Source: Flavobacteriaceae bacterium (lineage in GTDB: Bacteria; Bacteroidota; Bacteroidia; Flavobacteriales; Flavobacteriaceae). From it: DNA of 64,000 nt. Below are positions 45,192-54,171 of the stretch, piece after piece. The notes beneath the pieces are model-generated. The model was not told the origin of the DNA. It saw nothing but the letters and a program-made list of their open reading frames with translations, and did no database searches. How positions within the stretch are numbered: position 1 is the first letter of the stretch; each line of letters begins with the position of its first letter. The stretch is from NCBI GenBank assembly GCA_018699935.1, contig JABISF010000079.1, positions 1 through 64,000 of the forward strand. The letters are read 5' to 3'. The position numbers and the translations under genes were made by a program.

Positions 45192-47864
45192 ATGCGCACG
45201 TTACTATTTACTCTTTGCCTATTCCTACAATTCAGTTTTGGCTATGGAATTCCTACGGAAGTGCATCAACTCACCTTGGAAGGAAAAACAAATCCACTTG
45301 GCGTCGGAACTCCAACACCCGCTTTTTCATGGAAAATAAAATCGGATAAAGAAGGGTTAACACAAACCCATTACCGCATTATTGTTGGAACCAACGAAGA
45401 TTTGTCAAGCGATGCATGGGTGTGGGACTCGGGCAAAAGAGCCACGGATCAGAGCCTTTATATCCCCTATGCTGGGAAAGCACTCCAAGCCAATGCTACT
45501 TATTTTTGGAAAGTGGAAGTATGGGATAATCTTTCAAAAAAATCGAGTGTGAGCAAAACAGCGCATTGGTCGGTGGGTCTACTTCAAGCCGAAGACTGGA
45601 AAGCGCAGTGGATTACTCAAACAAAAGTGGATAATGAAAGCCGAAAAAGTCCTTACTTCAAAACAGACTTTAGCAGCTCAAAAAAAATTAAACGCGCCTA
45701 TCTGCACATCAGTGCGCAAGGAATGTACGAAGCCTATTTGAATGGAGAAAAAGTAGGGAATGCCTTCCTCACCCCCGGTTGGACGGCCTATAACGAACGG
45801 ATTCAATACCAAACCTTTGAGGTGAGTCAACAATTAAAAAGTCAAAATGCTTTGGGAGTGGTTCTAGGCAGTGGATGGCATCGAGGCTATTTGGCGTGGT
45901 CCAATAATAAAAATTCATACGGAGATGATGTGTCCTTTATTGCGCAATTAATGATTGAATATGAAGATGGCACCAGCCAATCAATTCTTTCGGATGAAAA
46001 TTGGGAATATACCCATGGAGCAATTGTTGATTCTGAATTATATGACGGTGAATTTTATAATGCCTTAGTGGAGCAAAATTGGTGTGTCTATGGCAGTAGT
46101 AGTCCCAACGCAAAAAAAGCGATTCCAGCTGCCGATCTAAAAAGTCGTTTGGTGGCCACCGACAATGGTTTAGTCACCGCACATGAAGTATTTAAACCCA
46201 AAGCCTTCATCACCACCCCTTCCGGTGCCAAGGTGCTGGATTTCGGACAAAATTTAGTGGGCTGGGTGCGCTTTTCTAATGTGGGTCAAAAAGGCGATAC
46301 GCTCCGAATTTTTCATGCCGAAATTTTGGATAAATCGGGTGAATTTTACACCGAAAACCTCCGCGAAGCTGCACAATTAAACACCTTTATCCTCAACGAA
46401 GATAAAGACAAAGTATATCATCCCCACTTTACTTTTCAAGGGTTTCGCTACATTAAAATTGAGGGTTTGGAGGATATTCCTCTAGATCAATTTGAGGCGG
46501 TGGCCTTGTATTCCGATATGGAGGTTTCGGGAACCTTCTCCTCCTCGGATCCGCTCATCAATCAATTGCAGCACAATATCCAATGGGGTCAAAAAGGAAA
46601 CTTTTTGGACATCCCCACCGATTGTCCCCAACGGGATGAACGTTTGGGATGGACCGGAGATGCGCAGGCTTTCTACAATACCGCTGCGTTCAACATGAAC
46701 GTAAAAACTTTTTTTGAAAAATGGTTGATCGACCTAAGCCTCGATCAACGCGAAGACGGTTCGGTTCCCTTTGTCATTCCCAATGTTTTGGGTGAAAATG
46801 CCAGTGGATCCGCAGGTTGGGCCGATGCAGCAACCATTATTCCCTACAACAATTATCTCCAATACGGCGATTTGCGCAGTTTGGAAGCGCAATATCCCAG
46901 TATGCAAAAATGGGTCAACTATATGTACCAAAAAAGTGAAGCAGGCAAATATGCCGGTGACTTCCATTTTGGTGACTGGTTGTTCTATCGACCCAATGAT
47001 GACAACGATGGTCGTGCGGCTGTAACCAGCAAAGAACTCATCGCGCAATGTTTTTATGCACGCTCAACAGAAATTTTAAGAAACACCGCCACTTTGTTAG
47101 GAAAGCAAGAGGAAGCCGCCGAATACAATCAACGGCTGGAACAAATTAAAAAAGTTTTTTTAGAAGAATTTGCTACTGCCAACGGTCGCCTGATTTCGGA
47201 TACACAAACCGCCTATGTGTTAGCCTTGGCCTTTGATATGTTTCCCGCTTCCCTTCGTCAACAAGCTGCGGATCGGCTGGTAAAAAACATCAAAAGTTAT
47301 GGAACACACCTCACCACTGGCTTTTTGGGAACCCCCTATTTGTGTCATGTCCTTTCGGAAAATGGGTATAATGATGTCGCGGTGGAATTGTTGTTGCAAA
47401 AAACCTACCCCTCTTGGCTCTATCCCATCACCCAAGGGGCAACCACCATTTGGGAACGTTGGGACGGCATCAAACAAGACGGAAGCACCCAAACTCCTTC
47501 GATGAATTCCTACAACCATTATGCCTATGGAGCCATCGGGGAATGGATGTACCGTCAACTCCTGGGGATTCAAGTCGATCCAGAATTTCCGGGCTACAAG
47601 CACTTCAAGATTCAACCGCTTTTTGACCCCGCCTTTGATTATATCAACGGTACTTTGGAATCGCCCTATGGAAACATCGCCGTGGATTGGAAACAAGATG
47701 ACAACAGTATTACCCTCGCTTTGAACATTCCCGGAAATTCGAGTGCAAGCCTAGCCTTGCCTGACAACTATCGCTGGGAGCGCAAACAAAAAAATAAATG
47801 GGTCGCCATTGAACCGAAAGCGACACTGCTGGCCGGGAGCTATGATTTACGCGCCTTAAAATAG
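45192..47864 (+). CDS. GH78 alpha-L-rhamnosidase
   Basis: Hydrolyses terminal alpha-L-rhamnose from glycans. The 890-residue secreted protein (signal peptide MRTLLFTLCLFLQFSFG) has N-terminal beta domains (TPAFSWKIKSDKEGLTQTHY, KAQWIT), the rhamnosidase N domain (GMYEAYLNGEKVGNAFLTPGW) and the (alpha/alpha)6 catalytic domain. The GH78 catalytic region DCPQRDERLGWTGD lies near residue 477, and the second acid is in ATTIWERWDG (Glu near 754). No lipobox is seen, so it is likely periplasmic. Its 3' end overlaps rhaM on the other strand by 9 bases. Confidence 0.95.
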   Translation: MRTLLFTLCLFLQFSFGYGIPTEVHQLTLEGKTNPLGVGTPTPAFSWKIKSDKEGLTQTHYRIIVGTNEDLSSDAWVWDSGKRATDQSLYIPYAGKALQANATYFWKVEVWDNLSKKSSVSKTAHWSVGLLQAEDWKAQWITQTKVDNESRKSPYFKTDFSSSKKIKRAYLHISAQGMYEAYLNGEKVGNAFLTPGWTAYNERIQYQTFEVSQQLKSQNALGVVLGSGWHRGYLAWSNNKNSYGDDVSFIAQLMIEYEDGTSQSILSDENWEYTHGAIVDSELYDGEFYNALVEQNWCVYGSSSPNAKKAIPAADLKSRLVATDNGLVTAHEVFKPKAFITTPSGAKVLDFGQNLVGWVRFSNVGQKGDTLRIFHAEILDKSGEFYTENLREAAQLNTFILNEDKDKVYHPHFTFQGFRYIKIEGLEDIPLDQFEAVALYSDMEVSGTFSSSDPLINQLQHNIQWGQKGNFLDIPTDCPQRDERLGWTGDAQAFYNTAAFNMNVKTFFEKWLIDLSLDQREDGSVPFVIPNVLGENASGSAGWADAATIIPYNNYLQYGDLRSLEAQYPSMQKWVNYMYQKSEAGKYAGDFHFGDWLFYRPNDDNDGRAAVTSKELIAQCFYARSTEILRNTATLLGKQEEAAEYNQRLEQIKKVFLEEFATANGRLISDTQTAYVLALAFDMFPASLRQQAADRLVKNIKSYGTHLTTGFLGTPYLCHVLSENGYNDVAVELLLQKTYPSWLYPITQGATTIWERWDGIKQDGSTQTPSMNSYNHYAYGAIGEWMYRQLLGIQVDPEFPGYKHFKIQPLFDPAFDYINGTLESPYGNIAVDWKQDDNSITLALNIPGNSSASLALPDNYRWERKQKNKWVAIEPKATLLAGSYDLRALK

Positions 47865-48182
47865 GTCTTTAGGGAAGGTAAAAACTTCCTTCAAAGGCTC
47901 AACGATGGGCTCGTTGTTGGGATGGGTTTCCATCAAATCTGCCATGGCTGCCCACCAACGCTGCATGATTTCGGTGTTTTTCAGTTGATCGCTGGTGTGG
48001 TCGGGAAGCAACTCCTGGAAGGCAAATAGCTTCCCCGTGGCGGCATCTAAAAAGATACTGTAATTCAGAATTCCATGGGCATGAAGCAAGGCTTTCAATT
48101 CAGGCCAAAGGGCATCGTGCCGCTCTTGGTAAACTTGTTCCTTTCCTTTTTTCAGTTGCATGGTAAAAGCGTTTCGAATCAT
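47856..48182 (-). CDS. rhaM: L-rhamnose mutarotase RhaM
   Basis: Interconverts alpha- and beta-L-rhamnopyranose. The 108-residue dimeric ferredoxin-like protein has the family pattern MQLKKGKEQVYQERHDALWP, GILNYSIFLD, and MQRWWAAMADLME with the active-site region. It is the only leftward gene in this part of the cluster and is divergent from the GH88 gene, sharing the operator-bearing gap. Its presence supports free rhamnose as a product of the cluster. Confidence 0.93.
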   Translation of the reverse strand: MIRNAFTMQLKKGKEQVYQERHDALWPELKALLHAHGILNYSIFLDAATGKLFAFQELLPDHTSDQLKNTEIMQRWWAAMADLMETHPNNEPIVEPLKEVFTFPKDLF

Positions 48183-48320
48183 CTTTTTTTTTCTAAATTG
48201 TTTTTTCGTCTTTTTTCTTGCATCGATTTACTTAAAAATGAGTGGTGCAAGGATCAAATTGGGTTAAAATCTACTAAAAAACCAAATCTGACTTGGGTAT
48301 AAAAATAAAATAATTAAATT

Positions 48321-48334
48321 CGTTAACGTTAACG
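48321..48334. promoter_or_regulatory. LacI-type palindromic operator between rhaM and the GH88 gene
   Basis: CGTTAACGTTAACG is a perfect 14-bp palindrome with the central CG typical of LacI/GalR operators. It lies 26 bases upstream of the GH88 start codon in a divergent gap (48183-48359), otherwise AT-rich. No other full copy was noticed in the window. The cognate regulator is not adjacent. Confidence 0.65.
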
Positions 48335-48359
48335 GAATTTAAAAAACACACTTCATTTC

Positions 48360-49748
48360 ATGATTAAAATTAATGAAACCCTCACGCCTAATGATCTCCA
48401 AACTGCTTTGCAACGCTTTTGGGAATTGTCGGGTGAAAAAATAAAAGACATCGCCGAAAACTACGATTCCAATCAAGGGGCACCGGTTTTTACGGTAAAC
48501 GGAAAATATTCTACGCGGGGTTGGACCGAATGGACCCACGGTTTCCAATTTGGATCGGCGGTGCTGCAATTCGACGCTACGGGAGATGATTTTTTCCTCC
48601 AGATGGGACGTCAACAAACCTTAGACTTTATGGCACCCCATGTGAGTCATAATGGTGTCCACGATCATGGATTTAATAATTTTAGCACCTATGGCAATTT
48701 GCTCCGCCTGATGCATGAAGGAAAAATTCCGCATAATTCTTGGGAACAATCCTTTTATGAATTGGCCATAAAAATATCCGGAGCTGTTCAAGCTTCCCGA
48801 TGGACATCGCTCCCTGAAGGGGGATTCATCCATTCATTCAACGGTCCGCACTCGCTTTTTGTAGACACCATTCGCTCCTGTCGCATCTTGGTTGCCAGTC
48901 ATTTATTGGGACATCAATTTCATTCGGAGGGCGATAAAAAAATATCACTTTTAGAACGTGCCGTCCAACACATAACGGCTACTGCAAAATACAGTGTCTA
49001 TTACGGAGAAGGAAGAGATCGTTACGACCTTTGGGGAAGAACGGCGCATGAAAGTATTTTCAACATCAACGATGGTCAATTCCGTTGTCCCAACTCCCAA
49101 CAAGGCTATACCGGCTTTTCTACGTGGACACGCGGCTTGGCTTGGGCGATGGTCGGTTTTCCGGAAGAGTTGGAGGCTTTTGATAGTATCCCAGAAGCAG
49201 CCTTTGAAAATTTTGGCGGTAAAACGGCAATTATGAATACGATGCTGAAAGCTGCAAAAGCGACTTGTGATTTTTACATCGAGCACACTCCCACTTGTGG
49301 CGTTCCTTATTGGGATACAGGAGCACCCAATCTGCACCGTCTAGAAGATTATTTGGATCGTCCCGCCGACCCCTACAACGACTGGGAACCGGTGGATGCT
49401 TCCGCTGCTGCCATTGGAGCCCAAGGCCTCCTAAGGCTAGGAAACTTTCTAGCCGCAAAGGGCGATGCCGAAGCAAAAAAATACCGGCAAGCCGGACTTA
49501 CTGTCATGAAAACCTTACTGGATACGCCCTATTTGAGCGAGGATAAAAACCATCAAGGAATTTTGCTTCACAGCATCTATCACCAACCCAATGGATGGGA
49601 CAATGTGCCCCAAGGACAAAAAATTGCTTGCGAAGAATCCTCCATGTGGGGAGATTATCACATGCGAGAATCGGCTCTTTATATTGAAAAATTAATCAAA
49701 GCGGAACCCTATTACAAATTTGATAACTGCATTGCAACCAAACACTAA
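48360..49748 (+). CDS. GH88-family unsaturated uronyl hydrolase
   Basis: GH88 enzymes release 4,5-unsaturated uronate from lyase-produced oligosaccharides by vinyl-ether hydration. The 462-residue protein lacks a signal peptide and should act in the cytoplasm. Catalytic-type aspartates are visible at D102 (HDHGFNNFSTYGNLL) and D169 (FVDTIRSCRIL), and the family tract TWTRGLAWAMVGF follows. It is somewhat longer than most GH88 proteins and divergent in detail, so a related activity is possible. It heads the rightward catabolic operon behind the palindromic operator. Confidence 0.85.
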   Translation: MIKINETLTPNDLQTALQRFWELSGEKIKDIAENYDSNQGAPVFTVNGKYSTRGWTEWTHGFQFGSAVLQFDATGDDFFLQMGRQQTLDFMAPHVSHNGVHDHGFNNFSTYGNLLRLMHEGKIPHNSWEQSFYELAIKISGAVQASRWTSLPEGGFIHSFNGPHSLFVDTIRSCRILVASHLLGHQFHSEGDKKISLLERAVQHITATAKYSVYYGEGRDRYDLWGRTAHESIFNINDGQFRCPNSQQGYTGFSTWTRGLAWAMVGFPEELEAFDSIPEAAFENFGGKTAIMNTMLKAAKATCDFYIEHTPTCGVPYWDTGAPNLHRLEDYLDRPADPYNDWEPVDASAAAIGAQGLLRLGNFLAAKGDAEAKKYRQAGLTVMKTLLDTPYLSEDKNHQGILLHSIYHQPNGWDNVPQGQKIACEESSMWGDYHMRESALYIEKLIKAEPYYKFDNCIATKH

Positions 49749-49749
49749 A

Positions 49750-50580
49750 ATGGCTACTCCCCTAGACAATCTCGACCGCCTTTGCGTGCACACCCAAACC
49801 AACAAACCTTGGGATTTAAAAAGCTGTATTGAGGCCTATGCCAAGGCAGGCATCCGAGGCATCTCCATCTGGAGGCATCTCCTCGAAGATCAAGATTTGG
49901 AGGCCGTTCGCCAACTTTTATCAGCGCGGAACATGCAGGTGGTTGCTCTGGTGCGCGGGGGTTTTTTTCCCAGCACCGATCCAGAAAAAAGACAGCACGC
50001 ACTGGAAGACAATCGATTAGCGATTGCACAAGCAGCGGCGATTGGGGCACCCCAAGTAGTGCTGGTATGTGGTGCCGATCCGGGGCAATCCTTAGAAACC
50101 TCACGGAAACAAATCCAAGAGGGAATCACTGCCCTGCTTTCCGAGGCAGCGACTGCCGGGGTCAAACTCGCCATAGAACCTTTGCATCCCATGTATGCCG
50201 GAGACAAGTCTGCTGTAACCACGCTGGCCGAAGCCAATACCATTGCCGAAAATATCAATTCCCCTTGGGTGGGTGTTGCGCTGGATGTCTATCATTTGTG
50301 GTGGGATCAGGATTTGGAAAGCGAAATCAAACGCTGCGGGAAAAACGGCAATATCTTTGCTTTTCACGTCTGCGACTGGAATGTCCCAACGGTGGACATG
50401 CTCACCGATCGGGGTCTGATGGGCGAGGGCTGTATTGATGTAAAACAAATTAGAGGATGGGTAGAAGGCTCCGGATTTGACGGATTTATAGAAGTGGAAG
50501 TCTTTTCAGAACGCCACTGGAATTCCGATCAAAATCAATATTTAGAAAAAATAAAAACTGCATATTTAAAACATACTTAA
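49750..50580 (+). CDS. Sugar phosphate isomerase/epimerase-like TIM barrel (cytoplasmic)
   Basis: A 276-residue protein of the AP endonuclease 2/xylose isomerase-like fold. The start is the ATG of MATPLDNLDRLCVHT, one base after the GH88 stop codon. Metal-site motifs are visible: LAIEPLHPMYAGDKSA (Glu), VGVALDVYHLWWDQDL (Asp-His), FAFHVCDWN (His) and FIEVEVFSE (Glu). The adjacent Gfo/Idh/MocA gene suggests that it acts on an oxidised or keto sugar. The substrate is not identifiable. Confidence 0.85.
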   Translation: MATPLDNLDRLCVHTQTNKPWDLKSCIEAYAKAGIRGISIWRHLLEDQDLEAVRQLLSARNMQVVALVRGGFFPSTDPEKRQHALEDNRLAIAQAAAIGAPQVVLVCGADPGQSLETSRKQIQEGITALLSEAATAGVKLAIEPLHPMYAGDKSAVTTLAEANTIAENINSPWVGVALDVYHLWWDQDLESEIKRCGKNGNIFAFHVCDWNVPTVDMLTDRGLMGEGCIDVKQIRGWVEGSGFDGFIEVEVFSERHWNSDQNQYLEKIKTAYLKHT

Positions 50581-50589
50581 ACCAAAAAA

Positions 50590-51747
50590 ATGAAAGTACA
50601 TCCTATTGGAATTATAATGAATGGTGTGACCGGACGCATGGGCACCAACCAACACTTGATTCGATCCATCGACGCCATCATCAAACAAGGAGGAGTAGCC
50701 ATCAATGACTCAGAGGTGATTATGCCCGAAGTGGTTTTGGTGGGAAGAAATGAAAATAAATTAAAGCAATTGATCGCCACCACTTCAGTGACCGAATGGA
50801 CTACGGACTTGGACAGTGTGCTGAAGGACGACAAATACGCCATCTATTTCGACGCCCAAACTACCGGTAGAAGATCCGATGCCATCAAAAAAGCCGTGGC
50901 TGCGGGCAAACATATTTATTGCGAAAAACCGGTCGCTACCTCTACCGATATCGCACTAGAGCTCTATCGGATCTGTAAAGATGCTGGCATCAAACACGGG
51001 GTGGTTCAGGACAAATTGTGGTTGCCGGGGATGTTAAAATTAAAACGTCTCATGGAAAACGATTTCTTTGGAGAGATTCTCTCCGTTCGGGGGGATTTTG
51101 GTTATTGGGTTTTTGAAGGACACAGTGTTCCTGCACAACGACCCAGTTGGAACTATCGCAAGGAAGACGATGGAGGGATCATCGTTGACATGCTCTGCCA
51201 TTGGCGCTATGTTTTGGATAATATTTTTGGCCCTGTAAAAGGTGTTTTCTGCTTGGGTGCTACCCATATTTCGGAACGTATTGATGAACAAGGCAAACCC
51301 TATAAATGCACGGCCGATGATGCTGCCTATGCCACCTTTGAGTTGGAAGGGGGGATTGTAGCCCAATTTAATTCTTCTTGGACGACACGTGTTCGTCGGG
51401 ACGATTTACTCACTTTGCATGTGGATGGCACCAAGGGTTCTGCCGTGGCTGGCTTGAGAGAATGTTGGACGCAATCCTATGGAAACACTCCCAAACCCGT
51501 TTGGAATCCCGACATTCCCAATCCCATCAATTTTCAGGAGGGTTGGTCTAAAATGCCCGAACAAGAGCATTTTGACAATGCTTTTAAAGTACAATGGGAA
51601 TTATTCCTCAAGCACGTGGTACTGGACACTCCCTTCCCTTGGGATATGTTGGCAGGTGCTCGGGGCGTTCAGCTTGCCGAAAAAGGACTGGAAAGCTGGG
51701 AGAAAAAAACATGGATTAACATCCCCGACCTAAACCCAAATCAATGA
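50590..51747 (+). CDS. Gfo/Idh/MocA family oxidoreductase
   Basis: A 385-residue NAD(P)-dependent sugar dehydrogenase-like protein. The N-terminal Rossmann motif is GVTGRMG instead of the usual GxGxxG, preceded by HPIGIIMN. The hallmark EKP is present in [18 protein letters not shown], and the C-terminal domain has [15 protein letters not shown]. No signal peptide is seen. It overlaps the SDR gene by 4 bases. Together with the preceding TIM-barrel gene it may oxidise a glycoside or sugar at one hydroxyl. Confidence 0.88.
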   Translation: MKVHPIGIIMNGVTGRMGTNQHLIRSIDAIIKQGGVAINDSEVIMPEVVLVGRNENKLKQLIATTSVTEWTTDLDSVLKDDKYAIYFDAQTTGRRSDAIKKAVAAGKHIYCEKPVATSTDIALELYRICKDAGIKHGVVQDKLWLPGMLKLKRLMENDFFGEILSVRGDFGYWVFEGHSVPAQRPSWNYRKEDDGGIIVDMLCHWRYVLDNIFGPVKGVFCLGATHISERIDEQGKPYKCTADDAAYATFELEGGIVAQFNSSWTTRVRRDDLLTLHVDGTKGSAVAGLRECWTQSYGNTPKPVWNPDIPNPINFQEGWSKMPEQEHFDNAFKVQWELFLKHVVLDTPFPWDMLAGARGVQLAEKGLESWEKKTWINIPDLNPNQ

Positions 51748-52514
51748 AATCCGTTGCACTCATAACAGGAGGAACTCGTGGAATCGGGTTGGGCGTAGCA
51801 AAAGCTTTGGCGCAAAACGATTTTCATCTTATAATTAATGGAATGCGCCCGGAAGCCGCCGTAGAAGATACCTTAGAGGAATTGCGCAGCTTTGGAGGTC
51901 AAGTGGTTTATTGCCCAGGAAATATTGCTGCACCCGAAACCCATGAAGCTCTAGTTGCCTGTGCACAACAAGAGTTTGGGGGGTTACATGTGTTGATCAA
52001 CAATGCTGGAATTGCTCCCCCTGCTCGCGAAGATATCCTAGAAGCCACAGCTGCCAATTTTGATATCGTTATAGAAACCAACCTCAAAGGACCCTATTTT
52101 TTAACCCAAAAAGTGGCCCGTTGGATGGTGGAACAAAAGGGCGCTCAACCGCAGTCTTTTTTTAGCATCATCAATATATCCTCCGTTTCCGCCACCGTAG
52201 CTTCGGTCAACCGTGGGGAATACTGTATTTCAAAAGCCGGAGTTGCCATGGCCACCAAATTATGGGCCGCTCGATTGGGCGAATTTGACATTCCTGTATA
52301 TGAAATTCAACCCGGGGTAATTCGTACCGACATGACTGCGGGGGTTGTAGAAAAGTACGACCAACTCTTTGAAGATGGACTTACCCTCCAAAAAAGATGG
52401 GGAACGCCCGAAGATGTAGGACGAGTAGCTGCCGCTATGGCGAGTCATCAATTGCCTTATGCCACCGGTCAAGTGGTGCAAGTGGATGGGGGACTTACGA
52501 TTCAAAAATTATAA
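51744..52514 (+). CDS. Short-chain dehydrogenase/reductase
   Basis: A 256-residue classical SDR. It has the cofactor motif [10 protein letters not shown] (residues 8-17), NNAG in [11 protein letters not shown], the catalytic Ser in INISSVSA, YxxxK as YCISKAG, and the end [12 protein letters not shown]. Family annotations of this type are often 3-ketoacyl-ACP reductase, but the context indicates a sugar or keto-deoxy-uronate substrate. Confidence 0.88.
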   Translation: MKSVALITGGTRGIGLGVAKALAQNDFHLIINGMRPEAAVEDTLEELRSFGGQVVYCPGNIAAPETHEALVACAQQEFGGLHVLINNAGIAPPAREDILEATAANFDIVIETNLKGPYFLTQKVARWMVEQKGAQPQSFFSIINISSVSATVASVNRGEYCISKAGVAMATKLWAARLGEFDIPVYEIQPGVIRTDMTAGVVEKYDQLFEDGLTLQKRWGTPEDVGRVAAAMASHQLPYATGQVVQVDGGLTIQKL

Positions 52515-52523
52515 ATTATCCTT

Positions 52524-52775
52524 ATGAAAAACTGGTCTGAAAAAACGTTGAAAAGGATTTGGAAGGGCATCCTCGTGGCGGTCCTTCTTTTGATTGTATT
52601 CACTTTTTCTCCTTGGGTCTTGGTAAAAGGAAAAATTGACCCCATCCTATTCAGTATGCCCTATCATTTGTGGGTAAGTATATTGAGTACCATTTTGCTG
52701 GTAGTATTTACGGGCATCGGGGGTATGGTTTTTTACCATTTAAAATTAAAAACCGATCCAAACGCTAATTTATAG
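52524..52775 (+). CDS. Small two-helix membrane protein, transporter partner
   Basis: An 83-residue protein with two membrane segments (about residues 13-33, GILVAVLLLIVFTFSPWVLV, and 48-72). It sits 4 bases before a sodium:solute symporter gene. Such small DUF3311-like proteins commonly precede SSS transporters and may stabilise them. I cannot assign the family with certainty. Confidence 0.7.
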   Translation: MKNWSEKTLKRIWKGILVAVLLLIVFTFSPWVLVKGKIDPILFSMPYHLWVSILSTILLVVFTGIGGMVFYHLKLKTDPNANL

Positions 52776-52779
52776 ACCC

Positions 52780-54168
52780 ATGACACAGTATCTTCTTCTT
52801 ATCGGCGTCCTCTATGTGGGTGTTTTATTTTTTCTTTCATTGCGCAGCAGAAAAGAAATCAAAACTTCTTCCGACTTTATGTTGGGTGGAGCCAAGATTG
52901 GTTTGATACTGGGTTTTATGACCTTTGCCGCTACCCTATTCAGCACCTTCACCTTGATGGGAATGCCCGATTTTTCAAGAAATAATGGCGTTGGGGCTTG
53001 GATTTTTCTTGCCTTTTCGGATGCAGTAATGGTCTTTTTCATCCTTTGGTTTGGGTTCTATCTTCGCAAACGTGTCGGATCTGAATCGTTTGGAGGAATG
53101 TCGCGTCTGCTACAAAATTGTTATCAAAACAAAGGCGTAGGTTATCTCTATTTTATTGCTGTATTTTTATTTTTAGTGCCTTATGTCGCCATCCAAATTC
53201 GTGGGGTTGCCATTTTCTTGATCGAGGCCTTCCCCGACTTTATTCCGGTTTGGGCGTGGAGTGTGTTTATCGTTGTAGTGATGCTGTTATACTCTGAATT
53301 GGGCGGTCTAAAAGCGATCATTTATGCCGATTTCATGCAAGGAACGCTGCTGTTGATTGTAGTTTGGTTGGTGGCTATGAACTGTTTGGATAATGTCGGG
53401 GGTTGGTCGGCACTGTTTGAACAAACGGCAAACACCCAACCGGACTTACTCTCCCCTCCCGGCCCCAAGGGACTGCTCAGTCCCCAATTCCTCATCGCCT
53501 CTTGTATTGCCATTGCGATGATCCCGGTGACCCAACCACAACTTTCCACCCGTTTGGTCATCATGAAAGATTATGCTGCACTTCGTCGGATGGCAGTTGC
53601 TGTAGGTTTTTTCGCCATACTTATCATCATTCCTACCGTTATCATTGGACTGTATGGTGCACTTCAATACGCCGATGCCAGCACCTCCTCCTTTTTGGGA
53701 AGTGTTTTGCTGAGAGAACAACACCCTGCCATTGCTGCTGTTACCATTATCGGTTTATTTGCTGCGGCCATGTCCACCTCCGATTCTCAGCTTTTTGCCA
53801 TGGGTAATGAATTTCGAGGACTGATCGGTTCCAAAGGGGAAAACAATCTAACACCCATTCGTATTGCCATTTTTGTATTCGCTGCAGCAGCCTTATTATT
53901 TTCTCTAGTCAGTTCAAATGAATTGGTTTTATTGGCACGGCTAAGTTTTTCGGGAACAGGAATCATGGGCCCCATGATTATATTGGGAATTTTGGCAAAA
54001 AAGCCTCAGGGGAGTTTTATGATTGGACTATCGGCAGTGGCCTTGGTGATTTTTATTGTATCCCAATTGGGGTGGATTCCACAGCAAATTTTTAATATGC
54101 GCTTGGATCTATTGCTCATGATTTTACTCTCCTTGGGGGCATTGATTAATTATTATGTAAAAAAATAA
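52780..54168 (+). CDS. Sodium:solute symporter (SSS family)
   Basis: A 462-residue inner-membrane transporter with about 13 helices. SSS features include SSDFMLGGAKIGLILGFMTF near the N-terminus, YSELGGLKAIIYADFMQG, and FAAAMSTSDSQLFAMGNEF in the later core. It probably imports a sugar or oligosaccharide released by the periplasmic enzymes of the cluster, coupled to Na+. The GH106 gene starts 3 bases after its stop codon. Confidence 0.9.
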   Translation: MTQYLLLIGVLYVGVLFFLSLRSRKEIKTSSDFMLGGAKIGLILGFMTFAATLFSTFTLMGMPDFSRNNGVGAWIFLAFSDAVMVFFILWFGFYLRKRVGSESFGGMSRLLQNCYQNKGVGYLYFIAVFLFLVPYVAIQIRGVAIFLIEAFPDFIPVWAWSVFIVVVMLLYSELGGLKAIIYADFMQGTLLLIVVWLVAMNCLDNVGGWSALFEQTANTQPDLLSPPGPKGLLSPQFLIASCIAIAMIPVTQPQLSTRLVIMKDYAALRRMAVAVGFFAILIIIPTVIIGLYGALQYADASTSSFLGSVLLREQHPAIAAVTIIGLFAAAMSTSDSQLFAMGNEFRGLIGSKGENNLTPIRIAIFVFAAAALLFSLVSSNELVLLARLSFSGTGIMGPMIILGILAKKPQGSFMIGLSAVALVIFIVSQLGWIPQQIFNMRLDLLLMILLSLGALINYYVKK

Positions 54169-54171
54169 GTT

